In this document: positions 6,341-12,754 of the stretch, piece by piece
Numbering within the stretch: the stretch's first letter is position 1
Layout of the letters: each line of letters starts with the position of its first letter
Origin: TMED27 sp963922705
GTDB lineage: Bacteria > Pseudomonadota > Alphaproteobacteria > Micavibrionales > Micavibrionaceae
DNA length: 12,754 bases
NCBI GenBank assembly: GCA_963922705.1
Contig: CAWUJS010000059.1
Location: 1 to 12,754, forward strand
Direction of reading: 5' to 3'
The notes under the pieces: generated by a model
Seen by the model: the letters and a program-made list of their open reading frames with translations, nothing else
Database searches by the model: none
What the model was told of the DNA's origin: nothing
Translations under genes and position numbers: made by a program

Positions 6341-6652
6341 TTAATTGCTCAAAATAGTGATTTCGTCAATTCGCTTGTAACCGAGCATCGCCCTTGCACG
6401 TTCTTCCAATAAATCAGGATTAATAGAATCAGGGCGCATCGCCGTGACTTTATGCTCCAAAGCCATGCGTTCTTGAACCGCGATATCTTTCTCAACAACT
6501 GCCTGCTGAATATGCGCAGTTAAAGCATTCAACGCAGTAATACTGCGATGTCCGAAAACAGCGTGATAAGAAAAATAAAAGCACAGAAGGATACCAATGA
6601 TCGTAACCAAATGCCCTTTAAGGAAATGCTGATAGACAAAAATCTTGTTCAT
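6341..6652 (-). CDS. FtsB/DivIC-like septum formation initiator
   Basis: This 103-aa bitopic membrane protein has a short cytoplasmic N-terminus, a transmembrane helix near residues 15-32 (HLVTIIGILLCFYFSYHAVF), then a periplasmic coiled coil (about 38-72). It ends with a conserved block, SINPDLLEERARAMLGY at 76-92, typical of alphaproteobacterial FtsB-type proteins. FtsB bridges FtsL and FtsQ in the divisome and promotes septal peptidoglycan synthesis. Position between eno and pdhA is the standard alphaproteobacterial arrangement and supports the call. The ATG at 6652 has AAGGA only 2 nt upstream, closer than usual. It is separated from eno by 266 bp of repeat-bearing spacer. Confidence 0.9.
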   Translation of the reverse strand: MNKIFVYQHFLKGHLVTIIGILLCFYFSYHAVFGHRSITALNALTAHIQQAVVEKDIAVQERMALEHKVTAMRPDSINPDLLEERARAMLGYKRIDEITILSN

Positions 6653-6802
6653 AGTCCTTATAGTGAATCACAAATGATTCCTGTGGACAAGTCTAAAAAT
6701 GATTATGATTCAACGCTTTAATGAGTACATTCAAAGAACAAAACAAGCTAAGCGATTCATTTGATTCATAAAAATCATAAGACACCATCACTCCCCCCAC
6801 TT
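6653..6802. other. AT-rich spacer upstream of the ftsB-like gene
   Basis: There is no gene here. The tract holds several copies of GATTCA/TGAATC: an inverted pair GAATCA-CAAA-TGATTC near 6665-6680, TGATTATGATTCA near 6700, and GATTCATTTGATTCAT near 6757-6772. They could be operator-like sites or simple AT-rich drift. No convincing -35/-10 pair for the minus strand was found. Confidence 0.35.
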
Positions 6803-6865
6803 GTCATTGCGAGGAGGTAGAGCCGACGAAGCAATCCAGATTGCTTCGCATGCGCTCGCAATGAC
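6803..6865. repeat. 63-bp nested palindrome (REP-like) downstream of eno
   Basis: An outer stem pairs GTCATTGCGAG (6803-6813) with CTCGCAATGAC (6855-6865), 11 bp and perfect. An inner stem pairs CGAAGCAAT (6827-6835) with ATTGCTTCG (6840-6848), 9 bp, around loop CCAG. This is the form of a widely dispersed bacterial palindromic repeat. Downstream of eno on the minus strand it could stabilise the 3' end of the message or weaken read-through, but there is no U-tract for a classical terminator. Confidence 0.85.
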
Positions 6866-6879
6866 GATAAAAGGAAAAT

Positions 6880-6909
6880 GTCATTTCGAAGCGAAGCTGA
6901 GGAATCTCA
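6880..6909. repeat. Second REP-like repeat unit next to the eno stop
   Basis: The sequence GTCATTTCGAAGCGAAGC then TGAGGAATCTCA lies 14 bp from the palindrome at 6803-6865 and 9 bp from the eno stop codon. It resembles 2537-2569 in the pdhC linker more than its neighbour, so two repeat subtypes sit side by side. Confidence 0.65.
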
Positions 6910-6918
6910 TTTACATCC

Positions 6919-8232
6919 CTAAGCCGCCTCGGATTTTTCAATAGCACCAACCAGAGGCGCACGCAAAAACTCTGCCCCTTCATAAGCCGCCTGCGGCCCA
7001 AGCTCTTCTTCGATACGCAAAAGCTGATTATATTTCGCAATACGATCTGAACGCGATAAAGATCCCGTCTTAATCTGCCCGGCATTAGTCGCCACAGCCA
7101 AATCCGCAATTGTCGAATCCTCTGTCTCACCGGAGCGATGCGATAGCACAACACCAAATCCGGCCTTTTTAGCCATCTCGATCGTCTTAAGCGTCTCGGT
7201 TAATGTCCCAATCTGGTTCACCTTCACCAAAACAGCATTCCCGGCTTTCTCATCAATGCCGCGCGCCAGACGCTTGGCGTTTGTTACATAAAGATCATCA
7301 CCAACAAGCTGCACCTTATCACCAATTGCAGCGGTTAACTTCGCCCAGCCATCCCAGTCATCTTCATCCAGACCATCTTCAATCGAAACAATCGGATAGC
7401 TGTTACACAAATCCTCATAATAAGACACCATCTCATCAGAGCTAAGCACACGCCCCTCCCCTTTAAGGTGATATTGTCCATCCTTATAAAACTCAGACGA
7501 AGCAGCATCGAGCGCAATCACAATATCCTGTCCCGGCTTATATCCTGCTGCTTCGATAGAACGCATGATATAATCCAGTGCCTCTCTTGATGAGACAACA
7601 GCAGGCGCAAAACCACCCTCATCACCGACATTAGTATTCAAACCCGCCGCTGATAATTCTTTCTTAAGCGCATGAAAAATTTCCGCACCGGCACGCAAAG
7701 CCTCGGAAAAATCACCCGCCGATACAGGCATAATCATAAACTCCTGAATATCCACCGGATTATCGGCATGCGCCCCGCCATTAATGATATTCATCATCGG
7801 TGTCGGCAGCGTATGTGCATAAGTCCCGCCAATATATTTATAAAGCGGCTGCCCCAGCTCTTCTGCCGCTGCCTTTGCAACCGCCAAAGAAACCCCAAGC
7901 ATCGCATTCGCGCCCAGCTTTGATTTATTCTCAGTACCGTCAAGCTCGATCATCGCCTGATCAATATAAATCTGATCTTCTGCATCAAGGCCAATCAAAG
8001 CCTCAAGGATTTCAGTATTCACATTCTCAACCGCATCCTGAACCCCCTTACCAAGATAACGTGCCGCATCGCCATCGCGCAGCTCAACAGCCTCATAAGC
8101 ACCAGTCGAAGCTCCCGACGGCACAGCCGCACGCCCCATCACGCCGCTTTCAAGCGTTACATCAACTTCAATTGTCGGGTTTCCACGGCTATCTAGAATT
8201 TCGCGTGCATGAATATCAATAATGGCAGTCAT
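6919..8232 (-). CDS. eno: Enolase (phosphopyruvate hydratase)
   Basis: It converts 2-phosphoglycerate to phosphoenolpyruvate in glycolysis. At 437 aa it is full length. The N-terminal domain begins IIDIHAREILDSRGNPTIEV and has the flexible loop PSGASTGAYEA (38-48). In the barrel domain the acid/base residues are E205 (VGDEGGFAP) and K337 (VKVNQIGTL). Likely Mg2+ ligands are D242, E285 and D312, and the substrate loop is SHRSGETEDS (364-373). The ATG at 8232 has GAGGA 6 nt upstream. It lies between kdsA and the ftsB-like gene as in many alphaproteobacteria, with one extra small gene between it and kdsA. Besides its catalytic role it may join an RNA degradosome in some proteobacteria; nothing in the sequence tests that. 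Confidence 0.98.
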   Translation of the reverse strand: MTAIIDIHAREILDSRGNPTIEVDVTLESGVMGRAAVPSGASTGAYEAVELRDGDAARYLGKGVQDAVENVNTEILEALIGLDAEDQIYIDQAMIELDGTENKSKLGANAMLGVSLAVAKAAAEELGQPLYKYIGGTYAHTLPTPMMNIINGGAHADNPVDIQEFMIMPVSAGDFSEALRAGAEIFHALKKELSAAGLNTNVGDEGGFAPAVVSSREALDYIMRSIEAAGYKPGQDIVIALDAASSEFYKDGQYHLKGEGRVLSSDEMVSYYEDLCNSYPIVSIEDGLDEDDWDGWAKLTAAIGDKVQLVGDDLYVTNAKRLARGIDEKAGNAVLVKVNQIGTLTETLKTIEMAKKAGFGVVLSHRSGETEDSTIADLAVATNAGQIKTGSLSRSDRIAKYNQLLRIEEELGPQAAYEGAEFLRAPLVGAIEKSEAA

Positions 8233-8299
8233 AATAATCCTCTTCAGTTTGATCCTGAAAAGGTTTTAAACTGTTATATTGAAAAAGAAAAGAGGGCAA

Positions 8300-8698
8300 T
8301 TAGGCTTGTGTATCGATAGTTTGCCCGGTCTCACTTTCGGCGACACCGCCATCATCAGATTCCAGCACCAAAGAACGCGCCAAACCGCTTTCGGGAATAT
8401 TCGCCCGCAACGCCAATATTTCCTGCTGTAAACCTTCAACGCTCGCAGCCGCGCCAAGGCCTAAAGAAAAAATTTCATTAAAGCTTTGAGAGTTTGCCTC
8501 TATCTGCTGCGTATTTAAAAGCCGCGCAGTCGAAGATAAACCAATACCGTTATCAAATAATGATGAGCGACCAATATCCAAAAGGCTGGTTGAACCGGCA
8601 GCGGTACCCAGGAAACTATCCTGTTGTGCTGCTAAGCCTTGTTGATTGGCAAGCGTTGCAGAATTTAGAAACTGTGATGCACCGGGAATGGTTGTCAT
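8300..8698 (-). CDS. Unrecognised 132-aa Ala/Ser/Gly-rich protein
   Basis: I recognise no family. The protein begins MTTIPGASQFLNSATLANQQ, is rich in A, S, G, L and Q, has no cysteine and no clear transmembrane segment or signal peptide. A helical stretch near 66-98 (QIEANSQSFNEIFSLGLG, then ASVEGLQQEILALRANI) could form a coiled coil, and the tail (110-132) is acidic. The composition is reminiscent of secreted or flagellar-type structural proteins, but that is only an impression. The ATG at 8698 has AGGA 9 nt upstream, supporting translation. It sits 38 bp after kdsA and 67 bp before eno in the same direction, so it is probably co-transcribed with them. Confidence 0.75.
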   Translation of the reverse strand: MTTIPGASQFLNSATLANQQGLAAQQDSFLGTAAGSTSLLDIGRSSLFDNGIGLSSTARLLNTQQIEANSQSFNEIFSLGLGAAASVEGLQQEILALRANIPESGLARSLVLESDDGGVAESETGQTIDTQA

Positions 8699-8736
8699 GA
8701 ATGCAAATCCTTTGCTTCAATGTTAATATATTATCA

Positions 8737-9561
8737 TTATACCGCAGATTTAACCACGCCGTCCAGCTTTATCAGCATCTCCAGAACTCCCGGAAGCTCC
8801 GCGAGCTTCACCATATTCGGCCCATCAGACGGCGCATTATCCGGATCCTGATGCACCTCCATAAACACACCCGCAACCCCTACAGCCACAGACGCACGCG
8901 CCAAAACCGGAACCATGCTGCGATCACCGCCTGATGAAGTCCCCTGCCCACCCGGCTGCTGCACGCTATGCGTAGCATCAAAAATCACCGGATACCCGGT
9001 TTCCGCCATTTGCGGCAATGCCCGCATATCGGAGACAAGTGTATTATACCCGAAAGAAGCCCCGCGCTCGGTCAGTAAAATATTATCATTCCCGCTTTCC
9101 GAAATTTTCGCCGCGACATTCTTCATATCCCAGGGCGCTAAAAACTGCCCCTTTTTGACATTAATAATCGCTCCGGTTTTCGCCGCCGCAACCAGCAAAT
9201 CCGTCTGGCGGCACAAAAACGCCGGTATCTGGAGGATATCCACCACCTTTGCAACCTCCCCGCATTGCCCTTCAGTGTGAATATCAGTCAAAACAGGAAC
9301 ACCGAATTCTCTCTTCAAATCCTCAAAAACCGCCAAAGCCTTATCCAGACCCAAACCGCGCTGTCCGTGCAAACTGGTCCGGTTCGCCTTATCAAAAGAG
9401 GATTTATATATAAACGAAAGACCAAGCTTACCTGTAAGCTCTTTTAGCGCCCCGCACATCTCAAACGCGTGATCACGGCTCTCCATCTGGCACGGCCCGG
9501 CAATCAGCGCAAATGGGTTTGAATTAGATATTTCAAAAGAAGGAAGAGATACAGATTTCAT
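8737..9561 (-). CDS. kdsA: 3-deoxy-8-phosphooctulonate synthase (KDO-8-phosphate synthase), metal-dependent class
   Basis: It condenses phosphoenolpyruvate with arabinose 5-phosphate to give KDO-8-phosphate for the LPS inner core. The 274-aa TIM barrel has the family blocks IAGPCQMES, YKSSFDKANRTS, LTDIHTEGQ and FDATHSVQQPGG. The metal ligands of the Aquifex-type enzyme (C11, H185, E222, D233) all appear at a constant offset of 13: C24, H198, E235 and D246. The E. coli-type enzyme has Asn in place of this Cys. This predicts a divalent-metal-dependent enzyme. The ATG at 9561 lacks a clear Shine-Dalgarno. kdsA is usually adjacent to pyrG in this neighbourhood; here two genes separate them. Confidence 0.97.
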   Translation of the reverse strand: MKSVSLPSFEISNSNPFALIAGPCQMESRDHAFEMCGALKELTGKLGLSFIYKSSFDKANRTSLHGQRGLGLDKALAVFEDLKREFGVPVLTDIHTEGQCGEVAKVVDILQIPAFLCRQTDLLVAAAKTGAIINVKKGQFLAPWDMKNVAAKISESGNDNILLTERGASFGYNTLVSDMRALPQMAETGYPVIFDATHSVQQPGGQGTSSGGDRSMVPVLARASVAVGVAGVFMEVHQDPDNAPSDGPNMVKLAELPGVLEMLIKLDGVVKSAV

Positions 9562-9622
9562 GAAACCAGTTTTAATCTAATCAGCACAAAAATCAAACCC
9601 ATTAAAAATTTTTCATAGTCTA

Positions 9623-9652
9623 TTGACAGTGTATAAATTCACCTAATATAAA
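9623..9652 (+). promoter_or_regulatory. Sigma-70-type promoter for the basic HTH-like gene
   Basis: A perfect -35 TTGACA (9623-9628) is followed, after an 18-bp spacer, by TATAAA (9647-9652). Transcription should begin near 9659, leaving a leader of about 27 nt with AAGGAG before the ATG at 9686. This is the clearest promoter in the window. Confidence 0.65.
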
Positions 9653-9685
9653 GGCTTTCTTGCAATCTTTTCATAAGGAGTAAAA

Positions 9686-9985
9686 ATGGCTAGAAAAAGC
9701 AACCGCCAAAAAAGACGAGAGGCGAGAGGGTATAAAGAACTGCGAAATAGAAAGAAAAAAAGAGACTCTAGAAAAAAACAGATTGGTAACGCGTCAATTA
9801 ATCTTAGCTGGGAATTAGAGCATGCCATTCAACAAGATCATAGCCTGTCACAAAGCATAGCAACACAACTAGGCATACGTGTAACAGATTTGTTTAAAAT
9901 GGCCTCTGGAAATATGCCAATATCAAATCATCAAAAGCGACAGATCAAAGAAGCTCTAAGAGAATATAAAAATGAAATGGAATAA
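9686..9985 (+). CDS. Small basic protein with C-terminal helix-turn-helix-like segment
   Basis: This 99-aa protein has an extremely basic N-terminus: residues 1-32 are about half K/R, in runs such as RQKRREARGYKELRNRKKK. The C-terminal half (about 53-92: SLSQSIATQLGIRVTDLFKM, then a glycine turn and KRQIKEALREY) looks like a compact XRE-type helix-turn-helix. I infer DNA or RNA binding; I cannot name a family. It is the only internal gene on the plus strand and has its own promoter and a strong AAGGAG 5 nt before the ATG. It ends 8 bp from the stop of the SemiSWEET gene, tail to tail, and starts 124 bp from the divergent kdsA start. Strand, composition and position between pyrG and kdsA suggest an acquired gene. 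Confidence 0.8.
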   Translation: MARKSNRQKRREARGYKELRNRKKKRDSRKKQIGNASINLSWELEHAIQQDHSLSQSIATQLGIRVTDLFKMASGNMPISNHQKRQIKEALREYKNEME

Positions 9986-9993
9986 TCTCTAAA

Positions 9994-10260
9994 TCAACCA
10001 TACCGGATTTTGGTATATAAAACCATGCCGGATACAATAATGGTTATTCCATTCCATAGAATCATAGGCGCACTGGGTAGTGCCAAACCATAGCAGAACC
10101 AGAATACACAGCACAAAACAAACAAAACATAGGATGGCAAAGAAAGGCTTTTTGTATCCTTTGTTCGAATGCTTCGTATAGCCTGTGGAATAAAGCTAAT
10201 CGACATTAAAAGCCCGGCAATAAAACCTAAAATATGAGGAAAAGTAAGCATCTCGAGCAT
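9994..10260 (-). CDS. SemiSWEET-type sugar transporter (MtN3/PQ-loop family)
   Basis: This 88-aa membrane protein has three predicted helices (about 8-26, 43-61 and 65-83), the triple-helix bundle of SemiSWEETs, which dimerise to pass sugars across the inner membrane. The PQ signature is at residues 25-26 (ISFIPQAIRSIRTKDTKSLS), and the third helix has the conserved WN (69-70). I chose the ATG at 10260, one nucleotide after the pyrG TGA, which would allow coupling. The ATG at 10251 (MLTFPH) is an alternative. A frame running back to 10326 inside pyrG is not family-like. It is downstream of pyrG in the same direction and probably shares its transcript. Substrate is unknown. Confidence 0.9.
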   Translation of the reverse strand: MLEMLTFPHILGFIAGLLMSISFIPQAIRSIRTKDTKSLSLPSYVLFVLCCVFWFCYGLALPSAPMILWNGITIIVSGMVLYTKIRYG

Positions 10261-10261
10261 A

Positions 10262-11908
10262 TCAAACAAGCCTACTCTGCTGCACGGCAGCTTTGATAAA
10301 TGAAACAAACAAAGGATGCGGCTCAAACGGTTTTGATTTTAGCTCAGGATGATATTGAACGCCGATAAACCACGGATGATCCGGAATCTCGATAATCTCC
10401 GGCAACATCCCATCGGGTGACACCCCCGATACAAGCACACCTTTCTCTTCAAGCTTATCCTTCAATGCAATATTAACCTCATAACGGTGGCGATGACGCT
10501 CGGAAATCTCATCACCCCCGTAAATCTCAGCAACCCTGGAGCCTTTTAGCAATTGCGCAGGATAAGCCCCAAGGCGCATTGTGCCGCCTAAATCCCTATT
10601 TGTCCCCTGCTTCTTTTGACCATCCTGATCCCATTCCGTCATCAGGCCAACCACATGCTCGCCGCCCCCACGAACAATAGAGCCCTCTTCGTCAAATTCC
10701 GAAGACGTCGCCCCCGCGATACCGCATAAATTCCGTGCAGCCTCGATCACAGCCATCTGCATCCCGAAACAAATTCCAAAATACGGAACCTTTTTCTCAC
10801 GCGCATATTGTGCAGCCTTAATCTTGCCTTCCGCACCGCGTGATCCAAAACCACCGGGAACCAAAATCCCGTGAATCCCCTGCAAATGCCGGGACGGGTC
10901 TTCTTTTTCGAAAATCTCAGCCTCGATAAAGGTAAGCTTGACCTTCACAAAATTAGCAATCCCGCCATGAATAAGCGCTTCATTCAAGGATTTATAACTA
11001 TCGGCAAGCTCGGTATATTTACCCACAATGGCAATTTTGACCTCGCCTTCCGGCTCTTTGATGCGCGTGACAATCTCATCCCAAATGGAAAGATCAAGAT
11101 TAGCAATATCCTTAATCCCGAACGCATCCATGACCTGATGGTCAAGCCCCTCGGCATGGTACGATAACGGCACTTCATAGATAGAGGATACATCAAGCGC
11201 AGGAATCACTTTCTGCTCATCAATGTTACAAAAAAGAGCAATCTTCCGGCGCTCATCCTCTTCAATCGTACGATCCGCCCGGCATAATAAAATCTGCGGG
11301 CGAATGCCGTAACTCATCAGCTCCTTCACCGAATGCTGTGTAGGCTTGGTCTTAAGCTCTCCCGCCGCAGGAATATAAGGCAACAAGGTCACATGGATCA
11401 AAATCGCACGCTCGCGCCCCACCTCATTGCTGAACTGACGAATCGCTTCCAAAAACGGTAGAGATTCAATATCCCCAACCGTCCCGCCAATCTCGCACAA
11501 AACAAAATCCGCAGTTCCCTCTTTCTCATAAATGAAATCTTTAATCTCATTCGTGATATGCGGGATCACCTGAATGGTTGCTCCAAGATAATCGCCGCGA
11601 CGCTCCTTGGCCAAAACCTCGGTATAAACCTGCCCCGTGGTGATATTGTCGTTTTTACGCGCCGGAACCCCGGTAAAGCGCTCATAATGCCCCAGATCAA
11701 GATCCGTCTCTGCGCCGTCATCGGTCACATAAACCTCGCCATGCTGAAACGGGCTCATAGTCCCCGGATCAACATTGAGATACGGGTCAAGCTTGAGCAA
11801 GCGCACTTTATAGCCGCGTGCCTGTAACAACGCCCCGAGCGCAGCGGAGCCAAGACCTTTTCCCAATGATGAGACAACGCCGCCTGTGATGAATATATAT
11901 CGTGTCAT
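10262..11908 (-). CDS. pyrG: CTP synthase (glutamine hydrolysing)
   Basis: It makes CTP from UTP, ATP and glutamine, the last step of pyrimidine nucleotide synthesis. The 548-aa protein has an N-terminal amidoligase domain (TGGVVSSLGKGLGSAALG at 8-25, then DPYLNVDPGTMSPFQHGEV and CEIGGTVGDIES near 138-149). A C-terminal class I glutamine amidotransferase domain follows, with nucleophile C380 in GICFGMQ and H520/E522 in VQYHPE. Length and motifs are complete. The ATG at 11908 follows a 92-bp intergenic stretch dominated by a palindromic repeat element. secG lies upstream in the same direction, as in many alphaproteobacteria. The stop is one nucleotide from the SemiSWEET start. Confidence 0.98.
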   Translation of the reverse strand: MTRYIFITGGVVSSLGKGLGSAALGALLQARGYKVRLLKLDPYLNVDPGTMSPFQHGEVYVTDDGAETDLDLGHYERFTGVPARKNDNITTGQVYTEVLAKERRGDYLGATIQVIPHITNEIKDFIYEKEGTADFVLCEIGGTVGDIESLPFLEAIRQFSNEVGRERAILIHVTLLPYIPAAGELKTKPTQHSVKELMSYGIRPQILLCRADRTIEEDERRKIALFCNIDEQKVIPALDVSSIYEVPLSYHAEGLDHQVMDAFGIKDIANLDLSIWDEIVTRIKEPEGEVKIAIVGKYTELADSYKSLNEALIHGGIANFVKVKLTFIEAEIFEKEDPSRHLQGIHGILVPGGFGSRGAEGKIKAAQYAREKKVPYFGICFGMQMAVIEAARNLCGIAGATSSEFDEEGSIVRGGGEHVVGLMTEWDQDGQKKQGTNRDLGGTMRLGAYPAQLLKGSRVAEIYGGDEISERHRHRYEVNIALKDKLEEKGVLVSGVSPDGMLPEIIEIPDHPWFIGVQYHPELKSKPFEPHPLFVSFIKAAVQQSRLV

Positions 11909-11914
11909 AACTTT

Positions 11915-12002
11915 AGAATATTAGACGTTAGAATGTTAGAATGTTAGAAGTTTTTTCGCTTAACGAAACCAATATTCTAACATTCCAATATTCCAACATT
12001 CT
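11915..12002. repeat. Palindromic element of 8-bp repeats between secG and pyrG
   Basis: Left arm, plus strand: AGAATATT (11915), AGACGTT (11923, one base short), AGAATGTT (11930), AGAATGTT (11938), AGAAG (11946). Right arm, minus strand from 12002: AGAATGTT, GGAATATT, GGAATGTT, AGAATATT. The centre holds a small hairpin TTTCG-CTTAA-CGAAA (11954-11968). The element fills nearly the whole gap and its right end reaches into the secG stop codon (TAG, 12001-12003). Any transcript crossing it would fold into a long hairpin 6 nt before the pyrG start, which could affect pyrG translation or secG 3' stability. Confidence 0.85.
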
Positions 12003-12351
12003 ACTCACTTATCGGAACCGATGGAGGCTCCTCCGGTGTTTCGAGTGGCGCTTCAATGGGTGCGTCGACATTCGCATTCGCCGCTTCCAACGCTTCCGCA
12101 AGCCCCAACCGGTCACGACTGGCCTGTGATGCCAGAACACCAAGAATAAGGGATGTGCAAAAAAACGCCGCCGCACAAAACGCCGTAGCCTTCGTCAAGA
12201 TATCCGTCGTCCCTTTGGGTGTCGCAAGCCCGCCAAGGCCTCCACCACCGCCGCCAATACCAAGCCCGCCCCCTTCGGAGCGCTGCAGGAGAACAAGGCC
12301 GATAATCGCCAATGCCAAAAATAGATGAATAACCAAGATTACATTTTCCAT
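12001..12351 (-). CDS. secG: Preprotein translocase subunit SecG
   Basis: This small inner-membrane subunit of the SecYEG translocon has 116 aa. Helix 1 is near residues 3-22 (NVILVIHLFLALAIIGLVLL). It is followed by QRSEGGGLG and a glycine-rich loop (27-42), the segment ATPKGTTDILTKAT, and helix 2 near 54-74 (AFCAAAFFCTSLILGVLAS). The C-terminal tail (about 77-116) is rich in A, P and E, as often seen in alphaproteobacterial SecG. The ATG at 12351 fits the family start, though there is no clear Shine-Dalgarno. Its stop codon coincides with the outer end of the palindromic element, which could have altered the original last residues. It diverges from the gene at 12515. Confidence 0.95.
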   Translation of the reverse strand: MENVILVIHLFLALAIIGLVLLQRSEGGGLGIGGGGGGLGGLATPKGTTDILTKATAFCAAAFFCTSLILGVLASQASRDRLGLAEALEAANANVDAPIEAPLETPEEPPSVPISE

Positions 12352-12514
12352 GGGATTTTGTTGTAAGCAACTCTATGCCTACGCGCAACCCCTATTTGAT
12401 CTTTTTGGTATTGCCGCACCGACAGGAAATTTTTCAAACCTATACTGTTAACATAAAATTAACGATTTTTGATTATCATTTGGTAAAGAATACAAAACGA
12501 GAAGGAATTATCAG
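12352..12514. other. Divergent intergenic region between secG and the 63-aa gene
   Basis: There is no gene in these 163 bp. The middle is AT-rich (about 12428-12480) and should carry promoters for both directions. Candidates such as TATACT (12441-12446) and TTGATT (12469-12474) lack well-placed partners, so I do not assign any. Confidence 0.4.
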
Positions 12515-12706
12515 ATGGGCGATCTAAATAAAAGTCAAATACACGAAGATTTTACATTATATGCCGAAGAGCTTGGTGGTAACACAATGACGGAAATAAC
12601 GCTACCTAATGGGCAAAATGCCGTTTGGGCAGCAAGAACTGAGGGAGGTAACATTGTTGACATTGCAATCGCTTTTAAAGATAGGAAAGATAACCTAGTT
12701 GTTTAG
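12515..12706 (+). CDS. Unrecognised 63-aa protein
   Basis: This small soluble acidic protein has no membrane segment and no cysteine. It begins MGDLNKSQIHEDFTLYAEEL and includes NGQNAVWAARTEGGNIVDIAIAF, an alternating pattern suggesting a small beta-rich fold. I know no family for it. GAAGGA lies 8 nt before the ATG, good support for translation. It diverges from secG and is followed within 1 bp by a short stem-loop. A strong Shine-Dalgarno-like sequence at the window end suggests another plus-strand gene follows. Confidence 0.7.
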   Translation: MGDLNKSQIHEDFTLYAEELGGNTMTEITLPNGQNAVWAARTEGGNIVDIAIAFKDRKDNLVV

Positions 12707-12724
12707 TCCCACGGTGTGGTGGGA
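12707..12724 (+). terminator. Short stem-loop after the 63-aa gene, weak terminator candidate
   Basis: TCCCAC (12707-12712) pairs with GTGGGA (12719-12724) across loop GGTGTG, directly after the stop codon. The following bases (TCATGTATTGTG) are not a T-run, so intrinsic termination is doubtful. It may only protect the 3' end. Confidence 0.3.
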
Positions 12725-12746
12725 TCATGTATTGTGATTTACCAAC

Positions 12747-12754
12747 CAAGGAGG
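12747..12754 (+). promoter_or_regulatory. Strong Shine-Dalgarno-like sequence at the window edge
   Basis: The window ends in CAAGGAGG, nearly a full anti-16S match. It probably precedes the start codon of a plus-strand gene just outside the window. Confidence 0.45.

Noticed and set aside
6803..6865. Nested palindrome as an intrinsic terminator of eno
   Set aside because: No U-tract follows the stem in the direction of eno transcription, and the shape is that of a dispersed repeat.
10261..10326. Longer SemiSWEET start at 10326
   Set aside because: The added residues lie within the pyrG coding region in another frame and do not fit the family; the ATG at 10260 gives the usual length.
12469..12496. 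TTGATT-16 bp-TACAAA as promoter of the 63-aa gene
   Set aside because: Transcription would start inside the ribosome binding site, so it is unlikely to be the functional promoter.
12352..12514. tRNA or riboswitch in the secG upstream region
   Set aside because: I see no cloverleaf or conserved aptamer pattern in the 163 bp.

Overview
The window looks like chromosomal core sequence from an alphaproteobacterium of moderate GC. Three things point there: the gene order secG-pyrG-kdsA-eno-ftsB-pdhA-pdhB-pdhC-lpdA, all read from the minus strand; the lipoyl domain fused to the N-terminus of the pyruvate dehydrogenase E1-beta subunit; and the style of the SecG and FtsB-like proteins. The genus cannot be fixed from this sequence.

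Layout from left to right. Positions 2-202 may be the 3' end of an unrecognised plus-strand gene that carries two small palindromes. Positions 216-6189 hold the pyruvate dehydrogenase operon, transcribed right to left: pdhA (E1 alpha), pdhB (lipoyl-E1 beta), pdhC (E2) and lpdA (E3). Together they convert pyruvate to acetyl-CoA. Two extra small genes sit inside it: a coiled-coil/membrane protein between pdhA and pdhB, and a GxxExxY-family protein between pdhB and pdhC. Next come ftsB-like (division), a repeat-rich spacer, eno (glycolysis), an unrecognised 132-residue gene, and kdsA (KDO synthesis for LPS; metal-dependent class by its residues). A plus-strand gene for a small basic helix-turn-helix-like protein, with its own promoter, and a SemiSWEET-type sugar transporter gene separate kdsA from pyrG (CTP synthase). 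secG (Sec translocon) follows. At the right edge an unrecognised 63-residue plus-strand gene diverges from secG.

The core genes are ordinary. The unusual content is what has been inserted among them. (1) Arrays of about 8-bp repeats (roughly NGARTNTY) in inverted orientation occur at three places: around the GxxExxY gene, in frame inside the interdomain linker of pdhB, and between secG and pyrG. This looks like one family of palindromic elements, one copy carrying a gene and two short non-coding copies, comparable in behaviour to the Rickettsia palindromic elements that insert in frame into genes. (2) A perfect 35-bp direct repeat duplicates the start of pdhB on both sides of the inserted coiled-coil gene, leaving a 24-codon mini-cistron whose stop overlaps that gene's start. 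(3) A second repeat type (GTCATT.CGA...GAGGAATC) occurs in the eno-ftsB spacer and, in frame, in the pdhC linker. Both swinging-arm linkers of the complex therefore carry what look like repeat insertions.
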